Assembly: GCA_902464375.1 (NCBI GenBank)
Contig: CABQIM010000052.1
Location: 1-12,220, forward strand
Direction of reading: 5' to 3'
From: an uncultured bacterium
GTDB lineage: Bacteria; Cyanobacteriota; Vampirovibrionia; Gastranaerophilales; Gastranaerophilaceae
DNA: 12,220 bases
Below the pieces are notes generated by a model that saw only the letters and a program-made list of their open reading frames with translations, was not told the origin of the DNA and did no database searches. Position 1 is the first letter of the stretch. Each line of letters begins with the position of its first letter. Positions 1-7,425 of the stretch are shown here, one piece after another. The position numbers were made by a program, and so were the translations under genes.

Positions 1-266
1 AAATAAGGGGGGGCATATACTTTTCATAGTATGTACCGTGTTTTAAAGTAGGGTAGATGTTAGGTTTTATGATAAAGAGAAACACCTTGCAAGATTTCAC
101 TTTCATAAGAAATGACGAACACATAACAAACATTTCTTATATACTTATAATATATCAAAAGTATATATTCTTCAACCTTTTTGTAAAGAAATATTACAAA
201 AATACCCCGTATTTTGATAATCTTTTACAAAACTTAATATTTAGTGATGTTTTAAATAATGAAATG
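1..266. other. AT-rich region without a convincing gene
   Basis: The stretch opens with a run of seven G (7-13) in otherwise very AT-rich DNA. An open frame runs 57-284 on the plus strand (75 codons). It has no clear SD before its ATG, is dominated by Ile, Asn, Tyr, Phe and Lys as random AT-rich DNA would be, and its stop lies inside the hairpin at 267-300. I do not call it a gene. A TATAAT hexamer at 146-151 has no -35 partner that I can see. Confidence 0.5.
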
Positions 267-300
267 AAAAGGTGCATAACTTAGTGTTATTGCACCTTTT
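267..300 (-). terminator. Rho-independent terminator, probably bidirectional
   Basis: The left arm AAAAGGTGC plus ATAAC pairs with GTTAT plus GCACCTTTT, with one bulged T and a five-base loop. It lies 24 bases beyond the stop of the 707-residue minus-strand gene, and read on that strand the stem ends in TTTT. The other strand also ends in TTTT, so it could stop transcription from either side. Confidence 0.75.
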
Positions 301-324
301 ACATAATTTTAATATAGAGTTTTC

Positions 325-2448
325 TTATTCTTCATCTATGTCAGCTTTTTTGTCAGAATCTTGTTGAGTATTTTCAGGCTGTTGAGTTTGTTGAGTTTCT
401 CCTGTTTCTTGAGCTGCTTGTTGTTGCGTTGCAGCAGCTGCACTTGCTTTCAAATTACTCCATTCTTGTGCTGTATTTGTTTTATTAATAGTATCAAGTC
501 CTTCTTCTAATTGAGCTTTTCGCGTTTCTAAACCTTTTATTGCTTCTTCCAATTGTTCAGGAGTCATTTCTACTAAATCTGTTGAAAAGAATGGTACTGA
601 AAATTCTCTGTTCCATTGCGCCATTGATACAAGAGGAGTTGTCGCAGGATTAACGATTGCTTTCTTTGCACCGCCAAACAGAAGTCCATAAGATGCATTA
701 CTTCCGCCAATATTCAAGACGTATTCATTTTTACCCCATGTTGAAGGTTTTAGTTTACTTTTGAATTTAATAGAATTACAAACAGCCAATTCGTTTTCCA
801 ATGCAGCTTTTTTATTCTTCAAACCATCAAGAGTGTTTTGCAAGTTACGAATTTTTCTAGCACTTGTTGCACTTTGTAATTTTGTTTCTACATCTGCAAT
901 TCTAGTACCAACATCAGTTAATTGCGTATTAATATCCTTAATACCGGTTTTTAAATCCTTAGATGTTTTATATTTTGCTCTGATTGTTGATTGAGTATAT
1001 TCATTAAGTTCAGTTGTGTGACCATCCGGCTTACTTGCCATTTTTCTCATAACACATTCTTTTGTATCTAAAAGTTGTTTTAAATCTTTTTTATAGCTTT
1101 TTTGAATTGATTTCATTTCTGATTCAAAAGCTTCAAATCTCTTTTTAGAAACAGCTTGACCATTGATTTCGTATCCGTGATTTTGTTGTGTATAATTTGT
1201 CAAAGTTTCTTGATTTTTTGTTGCAGAATTTGTTGTTTTTAAGTTATCAAATTCAACTTTAGTTTTGATATTCTGCAAGTTGTGTAACTCGTTCAAGTTA
1301 CCTTCTAACATTGATTTTTGCTCTTCAAGGAGAACTTTTTTAGCCGGATTTGTTTCTGCTGCGATTTTAGAATTAATATCAGCCAACTTATTATTTAAAC
1401 CTGTTTCCATATTATTATATTTATCATTGTATTTAGTTTCGTAGTTAGTAGATTTGAATGTTGATGTTGCTTTGTTTCCAAAAGTCTTAAAGAAGCCTGC
1501 ACTTTTTACGGCAGCATAATCTGATTTTACAGCTTGTGCAGTTGCTTTTAGAGGATTTGTAGAAATGTTTTTAACTTCTTGACCAAGTTTAGAAAGAATG
1601 CCTTGACTTGTAGTTGTTGCGTTTGTTGTGCTTGCAGCTTTTCCAAGACTTCTTAAGCCCATAGCAGAGGTTATACCAATAGCTGCGCCTGCACAAATGT
1701 CTTGTCTTGCTTGCTCTTCTTCTTGTTCAGTTTTTGCATTATTAAGTTTTTGAACACCTTTTGCAACACCGACAACACCACTGCCAACTCCGTATGCTAA
1801 AAGTCCATAACCTATTGCCGGACCTACAACCGGAATAAATGTTGCACCAACTGCTAATGCTGTAACAGCTGCGTTCTTCAAGGCTTTTTCAGGATGCCAT
1901 TTGCCATCTTTATCAAAACCTATTAAACTTTTACCCATGTTTAATAGCGCAGAGCCGGCACTGCTAACCCAATTTGCTGCTTTTTTAAAGAACCCTTTTT
2001 CTTTTTTCTCAGTTGATTTGATTGTTCCGTCTTCATTAAGTTCTGTATCTTGCATTAAAGATGCGTCTACAACTTTAGAGCCATTATCTTTTGCTTTTCT
2101 TAAAGCATCTATTTTTTTGTTTGTATCATCTAATATAGCTTGAGTTTTTACGATTTCATTGGATTTCTCTTCTAAGAAAGCTGCGGTTTTTGCACTATCT
2201 TCACCAGATGCTGATGAATAAGCACCTTTCATTCTCTTTTCGTACCAAGCATCATAATCACTGTCGCCGCTTGATGTTTTAGAAGATGTTGTTGTTTGAC
2301 CGGAAGTATTGCTACCCCATATATTATTAAAATTTAATCCATTAAAACCACCAAAATTATTAAACATTGGTTGAAAGCTGTTCCAATTTTGGTTTTGGAA
2401 TTGCCAATTGTTATTAAAATCAAAGTTAAAATTTGGAGTAAATGTCAT
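325..2448 (-). CDS. Large low-complexity/coiled-coil protein with a glycine-rich hydrophobic segment, function unknown
   Basis: I do not recognise this 707-residue protein. Residues 1-48 are rich in Asn, Phe, Gln and Trp (prion-like), and about 50-63 are Ser/Thr/Gly-rich. About 90-120 is a predicted coiled coil. About 190-232 is a hydrophobic stretch with many small residues (GPAIGYG, GVGSGVVGVAKG) resembling the membrane-active glycine-zipper segments of some secreted or phage proteins. About 345-400, 435-465, 500-558 and 627-655 are charged helical or coiled-coil regions, and 670-707 is a Gln/Ala/Glu-rich acidic tail. There is no N-terminal signal peptide. The ATG follows an AGGGAT sequence by a suitable distance. 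The gene diverges from era and ends just before a terminator, so it is a single-gene unit. A structural or surface-associated role is only a guess. Confidence 0.85.
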   Translation of the reverse strand: MTFTPNFNFDFNNNWQFQNQNWNSFQPMFNNFGGFNGLNFNNIWGSNTSGQTTTSSKTSSGDSDYDAWYEKRMKGAYSSASGEDSAKTAAFLEEKSNEIVKTQAILDDTNKKIDALRKAKDNGSKVVDASLMQDTELNEDGTIKSTEKKEKGFFKKAANWVSSAGSALLNMGKSLIGFDKDGKWHPEKALKNAAVTALAVGATFIPVVGPAIGYGLLAYGVGSGVVGVAKGVQKLNNAKTEQEEEQARQDICAGAAIGITSAMGLRSLGKAASTTNATTTSQGILSKLGQEVKNISTNPLKATAQAVKSDYAAVKSAGFFKTFGNKATSTFKSTNYETKYNDKYNNMETGLNNKLADINSKIAAETNPAKKVLLEEQKSMLEGNLNELHNLQNIKTKVEFDNLKTTNSATKNQETLTNYTQQNHGYEINGQAVSKKRFEAFESEMKSIQKSYKKDLKQLLDTKECVMRKMASKPDGHTTELNEYTQSTIRAKYKTSKDLKTGIKDINTQLTDVGTRIADVETKLQSATSARKIRNLQNTLDGLKNKKAALENELAVCNSIKFKSKLKPSTWGKNEYVLNIGGSNASYGLLFGGAKKAIVNPATTPLVSMAQWNREFSVPFFSTDLVEMTPEQLEEAIKGLETRKAQLEEGLDTINKTNTAQEWSNLKASAAAATQQQAAQETGETQQTQQPENTQQDSDKKADIDEE

Positions 2449-2504
2449 ATACTTATCCCTAATTAATATCCTTTACTTATATAAAGATATTTCTTTTTTA
2501 AAAA

Positions 2505-2532
2505 TTGCCAAATTTTAACAAAATGTTACAAT
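2505..2532 (+). promoter_or_regulatory. Candidate era promoter with a palindrome in the spacer
   Basis: TTGCCA (2505-2510) and TACAAT (2527-2532) are separated by 16 bases, a good sigma-70-type match. Between and into the -10 lies the inverted repeat TAACA-AAA-TGTTA (2516-2528), placed as an operator would be. Transcription would begin about 45 bases before the era ATG. Confidence 0.45.
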
Positions 2533-2572
2533 TAAATTTGCTTTATTCATGTTTGTTTCAGTGTGTTTGATA

Positions 2573-2578
2573 TACAAT
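2573..2578 (+). promoter_or_regulatory. Possible -10 element for a leaderless era transcript
   Basis: TACAAT ends six bases before the era ATG at 2585, and no SD precedes that ATG. A -10 at this distance would place the transcript start on or next to the A of ATG. No convincing -35 is seen, so this is an alternative or addition to the upstream promoter. Confidence 0.3.
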
Positions 2579-2584
2579 AGACAT

Positions 2585-3481
2585 ATGAAGTGTGGATTTG
2601 TAACAATTTTAGGTCGCCCTAATGTTGGAAAATCAACTCTTTTGAATCAGATTTTGGGACAAAAGATTGTTATTACAACTGATAAGGCGCAAACAACAAG
2701 AAAAAGAATTAAAGGAATTTTGACTGATGAAAACGGTCAGATTATTTTTATTGATACTCCAGGCGTTCATCGTCCATTGAATAAACTTGGAGAATTTCTT
2801 TTGGACGAAGCGAAGGTTGCAGTACCGGATGCGGATTTGGTATTATTTCTTGTTGATGGAAGCGAGCCTGCAGGAAAAGGTGACAAGTGGATTGTAGAAA
2901 ATATTCTGAAAGAATGTAAAATTCCTGTAATTCTTGTCATGAATAAGGTTGATAAAATTAAAAATCAACAAAAAATTGAAGAAAATCTTATGTCTTATAA
3001 AATGCTTTTTGAAGAAAATATTCCGATAATAAGAATTTCCGCAAAGACCGGTCGTAACAAAGATACACTATTAGCTAATATCTTAAAGAAACTTCCAGAG
3101 GGAGATTTATTGTATCCGGAAGATGTTGTGACAGAAGAGAGTATGCGTTCTGTTACAGAGGAGGTTATTAGAGAAAAAGTTCTTTTAAATACGCAGGATG
3201 AAATTCCGCACTCCGTTGCAATAAAGGTTGATAAGTATCAAGAAAGTGATGATATTGATAGGATTTATGCAACAATTTATTGTGAACATAAGAGTCAAAA
3301 AGGTATTCTGATTGGTAAAGGCGGAGCTTTGTTAAAGAAAATCGGAACAGAAGCAAGATTAGAATTAGAAAATATTGTAGAAAAGAAAGTGTTTCTAGGT
3401 CTAGAAGTTAAAGTTGAAAAAGATTGGCGTAAAAAAGATAATATTCTCAAAAATTTTGGATATAAATCAGAAGGAGAATAG
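2585..3481 (+). CDS. era: GTPase Era
   Basis: Era is a GTPase that binds the 3' end of 16S rRNA through a KH domain and assists 30S subunit maturation. All GTPase motifs are present in the 298-residue protein: G1 GRPNVGKS (10-17), switch I with the TT of AQTTR (36-40), G3 DTPG (57-60), G4 NKVD (120-123) and G5 SAK (152-154). The C-terminal KH domain carries GKGG (244-247) and the usual ending with DWRKK (280-284). Length matches the family. The open frame extends 36 bases further upstream, but Era proteins normally start a few residues before GRPNVGKS, so the ATG at 2585 is chosen although it lacks an SD. It is followed by the GH13 gene on the same strand after 66 bases. Confidence 0.97.
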   Translation: MKCGFVTILGRPNVGKSTLLNQILGQKIVITTDKAQTTRKRIKGILTDENGQIIFIDTPGVHRPLNKLGEFLLDEAKVAVPDADLVLFLVDGSEPAGKGDKWIVENILKECKIPVILVMNKVDKIKNQQKIEENLMSYKMLFEENIPIIRISAKTGRNKDTLLANILKKLPEGDLLYPEDVVTEESMRSVTEEVIREKVLLNTQDEIPHSVAIKVDKYQESDDIDRIYATIYCEHKSQKGILIGKGGALLKKIGTEARLELENIVEKKVFLGLEVKVEKDWRKKDNILKNFGYKSEGE

Positions 3482-3547
3482 CAAAAAATATTTTTACGGG
3501 TTTTAAATTATATATAAAGAGTGTGTGTAAAAACAGGAGAAGGTACA

Positions 3548-5830
3548 ATGAGAGTTCAATCAATAGGTCAGGGGTTAAGGACAAATAGACAACAAAACAA
3601 CAACAGAACAAATTACCAGAACAATCCGACATTTAAAAGGGATTGGTCAGAACACATTAGTTGGGGTGCGAACTATGTAAAAGATAAAGGTATGACTAAT
3701 TTTAAGTTGTTTTCGTTTCCGGATGCTAAAGCTGTTTTTGTAGAAGTAGCTAAAAATATATCAGAAAACATGGGTGGTATTAAAGAAAGAGTTGTCCAAG
3801 TTTTAGCAACCGCAGGTGCTGCTTTAACGATTAATAATATAGAATCTAGAGATGATAAATCAAAAGTTTATCCAATGTCCCATGAAGGAAATGGTGTTTA
3901 TGTTGCAAACGATATTGAGGCTGAACCGGATGATAAATATCGTTATGTGGTTGTAGATAAAAATAACAATGTAAATTTAGTAAAAGATCCTTATGCTAAA
4001 AAGCAAGAAGATATCAATGGCTGGAGTTCTATTTATAACACTGATAATTATGAATGGAAAAATACAGATTGGTTGGAAGGCAAAGACCCTCGAAGGATTG
4101 TTAGAAAGCCTAATGAGCCCTTAAGAGGTTTGGATAGATTAATTATAGACGAAGTTAATATTCCAACAGTAACTCAAGAAGGCACTTTTGAAGCTGCAAA
4201 GAAAAGAGTTGACGTTATAGCACAAAGAGGTGTTGCAACTGCAATAGAACTATTGCCGGTAGAAAATACTTTCTCTAAACAATGGGGTTATGATGGCGTT
4301 GACAAATTTGCCGTTAATGAAAAACTTGGTGGTGCAAAGCAATTAAAAGAATTTATTGATTACGCACACGGAAAAGGTTTGAACGTCATTATGGACATGG
4401 TTCCAAACCACATGGGACCGGATGGTGATTATTTAGCTCAAACCGGACCTTATGAAAGAGGTTCTGGACAGTTTGGCGGCGAATTTAACTATGAAGGCGC
4501 AAATAACAGATACGTAAGGGATTGGATGGCAAATGCCGCTTTATGGTGGGCAAATGAATTTAAAGTTGACGGATTAAGATTAGATATGACAAAACTTTGT
4601 GGTTCAGATTATTTGTTGAAACAAATTGTCACAGAAGTTAATGAGCATAATCCACAAGTGTTCACTATAGCGGAAGATGGACGTGAAAATAAAGAATCTG
4701 TTACCAGATATGAGAATGGAAGTATTAATCATAACGATGAATTAGATTTTATTGATACACAAGTAAAATTTATATCAGAAAGAGGTTGGCACTCTACTCC
4801 GGGGAATATTGGTTTTGACAGCGAATGGGATTTCCGATTTATGCATGCTGTTAAAGATGCAGTTTTAGCATCCGGCGCAAACTTATTAGATAATTTGGAT
4901 GGTAGAATAAGAGATTCTCAACATAGAGTTAAATATGTAATGAGCCATGATGAGATTGGTAATGAAGACGGTACAAGACTCATTCCTAAAGTTTTAGTTA
5001 GACATTTGAATTTGTTTATGAAGGCGAATGGCAATTCTGATGCTGAAAAAGGACAAAGAGCTGCACATGCCGGTCAAAAGTTGGCCGAACTAATTGTTTC
5101 AGATGGATTCAAAAATATGTCAGATGCTGAATTGACAGCAAAAGAACAAGAAATTGGATTAAATACATTTATTTCAAAACCTGAACTAGTGGATGCTTTT
5201 AAAACAGCGATGGCTAAACAAAAATTAGCATTAGGTACTGTTATGACAATTCCTGGACCGAAAATGTATTTTCAAGGTGACGAATCTGCTGATTTATCCT
5301 ACTTTAAATTTTTCAGAGAATTTTCCGGTGAAAAAGCTGAAAGAGCGAAGTCAAATGATTTGAAAAATAGTATTGTTGCTCAAAAGGGATATGATACTTT
5401 AGAATCTTTGGCAAGACCTGATTCTGTATTAGGCAGAGTTGTACCAAGCGGTATGTTTAAAAATATTCCTAGACAAATGGAAGACTTTACGTCTGATTTA
5501 AAAACTTTGTTAAAGGAAATACCAGCTTTGAGAGCCGGTGATATTGTGAGTACATACAAAGATAATAACCATAATGTTCACATACATCAATTAAAGAAAG
5601 ACAATGACGAAATTTTGATTATCAAGAATTTTGGTCAAGGATTTCACGATAAAAATTATGAATACTTTGGATTCCCACAACATAGTCAATGGGCAGAAAT
5701 TTTTAACAGTGATAATGCAAAATATGGTGGTTCAGGATATTCAAATGCAGGTAGACAAGATATAAATAACTTCAACCAAAGATTATCACTTGCACCAAAT
5801 AGCTTTATAATATTGAGAAAAGCGGACTAG
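3548..5830 (+). CDS. GH13 alpha-amylase/branching-enzyme-like protein
   Basis: This 760-residue GH13-family enzyme probably acts on alpha-1,4-glucans in the cytoplasm, since no signal peptide is seen. Residues 1-35 are an Asn/Gln/Arg-rich tail. About 40-170 resembles the N-terminal beta domain of branching enzymes and TreZ. The barrel carries region I DMVPNH (283-288), region II with R344 and nucleophile D346, region III with acid/base E376, and region IV SHDEIGN with H467 and D468, so the catalytic set is complete. GPKMYFQGDE (570-579) matches the late-barrel GlgB segment. About 680-760 is the all-beta C-terminal domain with YGGSG, as in GlgB. Roughly 100 residues separate region IV from 570, more than I recall in GlgB. 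The start is the ATG after AGGAGAAGG (3535-3543). Branching, hydrolysis or trehalose-forming activity cannot be separated from sequence alone. Confidence 0.9.
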   Translation: MRVQSIGQGLRTNRQQNNNRTNYQNNPTFKRDWSEHISWGANYVKDKGMTNFKLFSFPDAKAVFVEVAKNISENMGGIKERVVQVLATAGAALTINNIESRDDKSKVYPMSHEGNGVYVANDIEAEPDDKYRYVVVDKNNNVNLVKDPYAKKQEDINGWSSIYNTDNYEWKNTDWLEGKDPRRIVRKPNEPLRGLDRLIIDEVNIPTVTQEGTFEAAKKRVDVIAQRGVATAIELLPVENTFSKQWGYDGVDKFAVNEKLGGAKQLKEFIDYAHGKGLNVIMDMVPNHMGPDGDYLAQTGPYERGSGQFGGEFNYEGANNRYVRDWMANAALWWANEFKVDGLRLDMTKLCGSDYLLKQIVTEVNEHNPQVFTIAEDGRENKESVTRYENGSINHNDELDFIDTQVKFISERGWHSTPGNIGFDSEWDFRFMHAVKDAVLASGANLLDNLDGRIRDSQHRVKYVMSHDEIGNEDGTRLIPKVLVRHLNLFMKANGNSDAEKGQRAAHAGQKLAELIVSDGFKNMSDAELTAKEQEIGLNTFISKPELVDAFKTAMAKQKLALGTVMTIPGPKMYFQGDESADLSYFKFFREFSGEKAERAKSNDLKNSIVAQKGYDTLESLARPDSVLGRVVPSGMFKNIPRQMEDFTSDLKTLLKEIPALRAGDIVSTYKDNNHNVHIHQLKKDNDEILIIKNFGQGFHDKNYEYFGFPQHSQWAEIFNSDNAKYGGSGYSNAGRQDINNFNQRLSLAPNSFIILRKAD

Positions 5831-5848
5831 AAGAGTAAATTTTGAGTA

Positions 5849-5884
5849 AAATGTCTGTAATTTGTATATAAATTGCAGGCATTT
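5849..5884 (+). terminator. Hairpin terminator after the GH13 gene
   Basis: A 15-base arm (5849-5863) pairs with 5870-5884, with two G-U wobbles and a six-base loop, beginning 18 bases after the GH13 stop. The stem ends in ATTT and is followed by an interrupted T-rich stretch, so termination may be incomplete. Confidence 0.6.
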
Positions 5885-5915
5885 ACAATTTATTCATTTA
5901 TGTTAGCATGTAAAT
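5881..5915. repeat. ATTTACA / TGTAAAT inverted repeat
   Basis: A perfect 7-bp inverted pair, ATTTACA (5881-5887) and TGTAAAT (5909-5915), with 21 bases between. It lies just upstream of the SD and ATG of the 22-codon leader ORF. The same heptamer pair occurs at 10225-10251 in front of another orphan membrane gene. It could be a binding site or chance in AT-rich DNA. Confidence 0.35.
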
Positions 5916-5934
5916 ATTAAAGGGAAATTTTGAT

Positions 5935-6003
5935 ATGACATTAATTAGCAAGAAACTCCATTATCATACTCATACAAACCCGAAAGGGCAAGGGGTTTTG
6001 TGA
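5935..6003 (+). CDS. Putative 22-residue leader peptide
   Basis: A short frame starts at ATG 5935, ten bases after AAAGGG (5919-5924), and ends at TGA 6001-6003. It encodes a small basic peptide with three His alternating with Tyr and Thr (HYHTHT) followed by NPKG. Its last codons overlap the left arms of two RNA stems in the leader of the 413-residue gene, as in translation-dependent attenuators. Nothing ties the His residues to histidine control, because the downstream gene is not biosynthetic. Whether it is translated is unproven. Confidence 0.35.
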   Translation: MTLISKKLHYHTHTNPKGQGVL

Positions 6004-6105
6004 GTTCGTTAGCACTCCTTTGAATTTATTTAGTACTTCTAATTAGATTCTTTATTTACCCCCCTTTCGGGAAAATTAAGAGAAAAGAGTACGATAATAA
6101 AGGAG
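5979..6105 (+). promoter_or_regulatory. Structured leader with competing stems and an anti-SD segment
   Basis: CCCGAAAGGG (5979-5988) pairs perfectly over 10 bp with CCCTTTCGGG (6062-6071). Inside it, AAGGGGT (5990-5996) pairs with ACTCCTT (6014-6020) through one G-U. CTCCTTT (6015-6021) is also an exact 7-base complement of the downstream ribosome site AAAGGAG (6099-6105), and AAGGGG (5990-5995) can instead pair with CCCCTT (6061-6066). These mutually exclusive pairings could switch translation of the 413-residue protein. The pairings are read directly from sequence; the switching is inference. Confidence 0.45.
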
Positions 6106-6116
6106 AAAATTTTAAA

Positions 6117-7358
6117 ATGTCATTAGTTAATATAATTTCAGCAATTGGTAATAATTCTAGTGTTTACCCTCTAATTGTACGTGATTGCGGTATAGAAGTC
6201 CCATCAAAAGTTGCGATGACTTATAATCAGAATTTAAAAGAGTCAAAGCAGATGGCAAACAATGCAACAAGAGAACGACTTATTGATGAATATGGAACAT
6301 CTATAGTTTGGCTTGGTGGAATTCCTGCGATGAACGCTGTTTGTGATTGGGGTATAAAAAAATTAGGCTATGACCCTAAAGTAAATACAGCACTTATGAA
6401 AGAAGGTGCTAAACAAGGTTTAAAATACAATATTAAGAAATTTAAAAAGCTTGCACCTGAAGAAGTAAAAGGTATGGAAAAAGTTTTAAAAAATCCTAAA
6501 ACTTACGAGAAACTTCAAGCCGGCAAATTTGTGTTATCTACTGCAATACCAATTTCTATAATGGGATATTTTTTACCAAAATTCAATTTTGCTTTAACTG
6601 ATAAACTTAAGAAAAAACAAGAAGCTCTAACTCCTATTATGCAAAAAACTTGGGATGCTGAAAAACGTTATGAATTGTATCCGGAAGCTGAAGTTACTAA
6701 TAAGCTTGCTTTTAAAGGTGTAATTTCTTCACTCGCTAACATGTCAACAGTTAACAAGATGGCAATAACAGACGGTGGACTAACAGTTGGGCGTGTAGGA
6801 ACTGCCAGAAATAAATATGAAAAATTAGAAAACGGATTCAAGATGTCTATGATGATGTTTCTTAATTTTGTTGCTCCGCTGTGGATTGCAAAAGGTTTGG
6901 ATAATTTATCAGGAAAAGTTTTTAATACAAACGTTAATCTTGATCCAAATTTACTAAATGACAAGAATTTTATCAATGAGATAAAAGCGGGTAAAATTCA
7001 ATTGCCAGAAAAAGATTTTATAGATTATCTTGACAAAAATCCAAATTCAAAAGTGTCAAAACTTTGTTCAAAATATTGTGGTGTAAAATTCCTAAAAAAT
7101 GGTTCCCGTGACCCTAGAGAGTTTGTGGATGAGCAGAAAATCGCAAGCTTTATAAAAGAACTTAAGAATTTTTCAGCGGAAGCAAAAAAATCCGGAAATG
7201 TAGATAAATATGCTAAAAAAGCTTTGTATGTAAAATCTGCAAATATTTTAGCAAATGTGGGAATAAGTAGCTTTTTACTGGCAGTAGCACTACCAAAGTT
7301 AACATTTATACTAAGAAAAAAGGTTACAGGTTCCGAAGCCGACCCGGGGCTTGTATAA
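6117..7358 (+). CDS. Orphan membrane protein of 413 residues, function unknown
   Basis: I cannot assign this protein to a named family, though it resembles conserved hypothetical proteins I associate with Gastranaerophilales. The ATG follows AAAGGAG by 11 bases. Hydrophobic segments lie at about 61-72 (weak), 138-154, 243-260 and 376-397. Two of the strong ones run into the same motif, LPKFNFALTDK (153-163) and ALPKLTFILRKK (391-402), which suggests an internal repeat. Between them are Lys-rich helical regions (95-135, 163-187, 340-370). Cys residues at 317 and 321 are close together. There is no cleavable signal peptide or catalytic motif. The gene stands alone behind a terminator and a structured leader, and is convergent with rsmD. 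Confidence 0.9.
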   Translation: MSLVNIISAIGNNSSVYPLIVRDCGIEVPSKVAMTYNQNLKESKQMANNATRERLIDEYGTSIVWLGGIPAMNAVCDWGIKKLGYDPKVNTALMKEGAKQGLKYNIKKFKKLAPEEVKGMEKVLKNPKTYEKLQAGKFVLSTAIPISIMGYFLPKFNFALTDKLKKKQEALTPIMQKTWDAEKRYELYPEAEVTNKLAFKGVISSLANMSTVNKMAITDGGLTVGRVGTARNKYEKLENGFKMSMMMFLNFVAPLWIAKGLDNLSGKVFNTNVNLDPNLLNDKNFINEIKAGKIQLPEKDFIDYLDKNPNSKVSKLCSKYCGVKFLKNGSRDPREFVDEQKIASFIKELKNFSAEAKKSGNVDKYAKKALYVKSANILANVGISSFLLAVALPKLTFILRKKVTGSEADPGLV

Positions 7359-7374
7359 TTCATATAATTTGTGA

Positions 7375-7393
7375 TTGTCAGGTCCCTGAACAA
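7375..7393. terminator. Small hairpin between convergent genes
   Basis: TTGTCAG (7375-7381) pairs with CTG-A-ACAA (7386-7393), with a four-base loop and one bulge. It lies between the stops of the 413-residue gene and rsmD, where a shared terminator is expected, but no clear T run follows on either strand. Confidence 0.3.
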
Positions 7394-7425
7394 CTGTGTA
7401 TGCTACTTTAAAGAACGAGTGAGGA

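Noticed and set aside
7..13. Run of seven G as the edge of a repeat shared with the C run at 6059-6064
   Set aside because: The flanking sequences do not match on either strand.
57..284. 75-codon frame at the start of the window
   Set aside because: No SD, composition like random AT-rich DNA, and its stop lies inside a terminator hairpin.
2549..2584. Longer Era N-terminus
   Set aside because: The extra 12 residues are absent from Era proteins I know, and MKCGFVTILGRPN at 2585 fits the family start.
5935..6003. Histidine-operon-type attenuator, because of the alternating His codons in the leader peptide
   Set aside because: Only three His, none consecutive, and the downstream gene is an orphan membrane protein, not a biosynthetic one.
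5996..6020. tRNA-like T arm around GAGTTCGTTAGCACTC
   Set aside because: No matching acceptor, D or anticodon arms nearby, and the stem is only about four pairs.
5979..6071. Rho-independent terminator formed by the 10-bp CCCGAAAGGG stem
   Set aside because: The loop is over 70 bases and the stem is followed by AAAATTAAG, not by T residues; it lies in a leader just before a ribosome site.
7025..7393. Minus-strand frame opposite the end of the 413-residue gene
   Set aside because: It lies in antisense to a well-supported gene with good SD; the antisense protein is Ser/Phe-rich with no recognisable motif.
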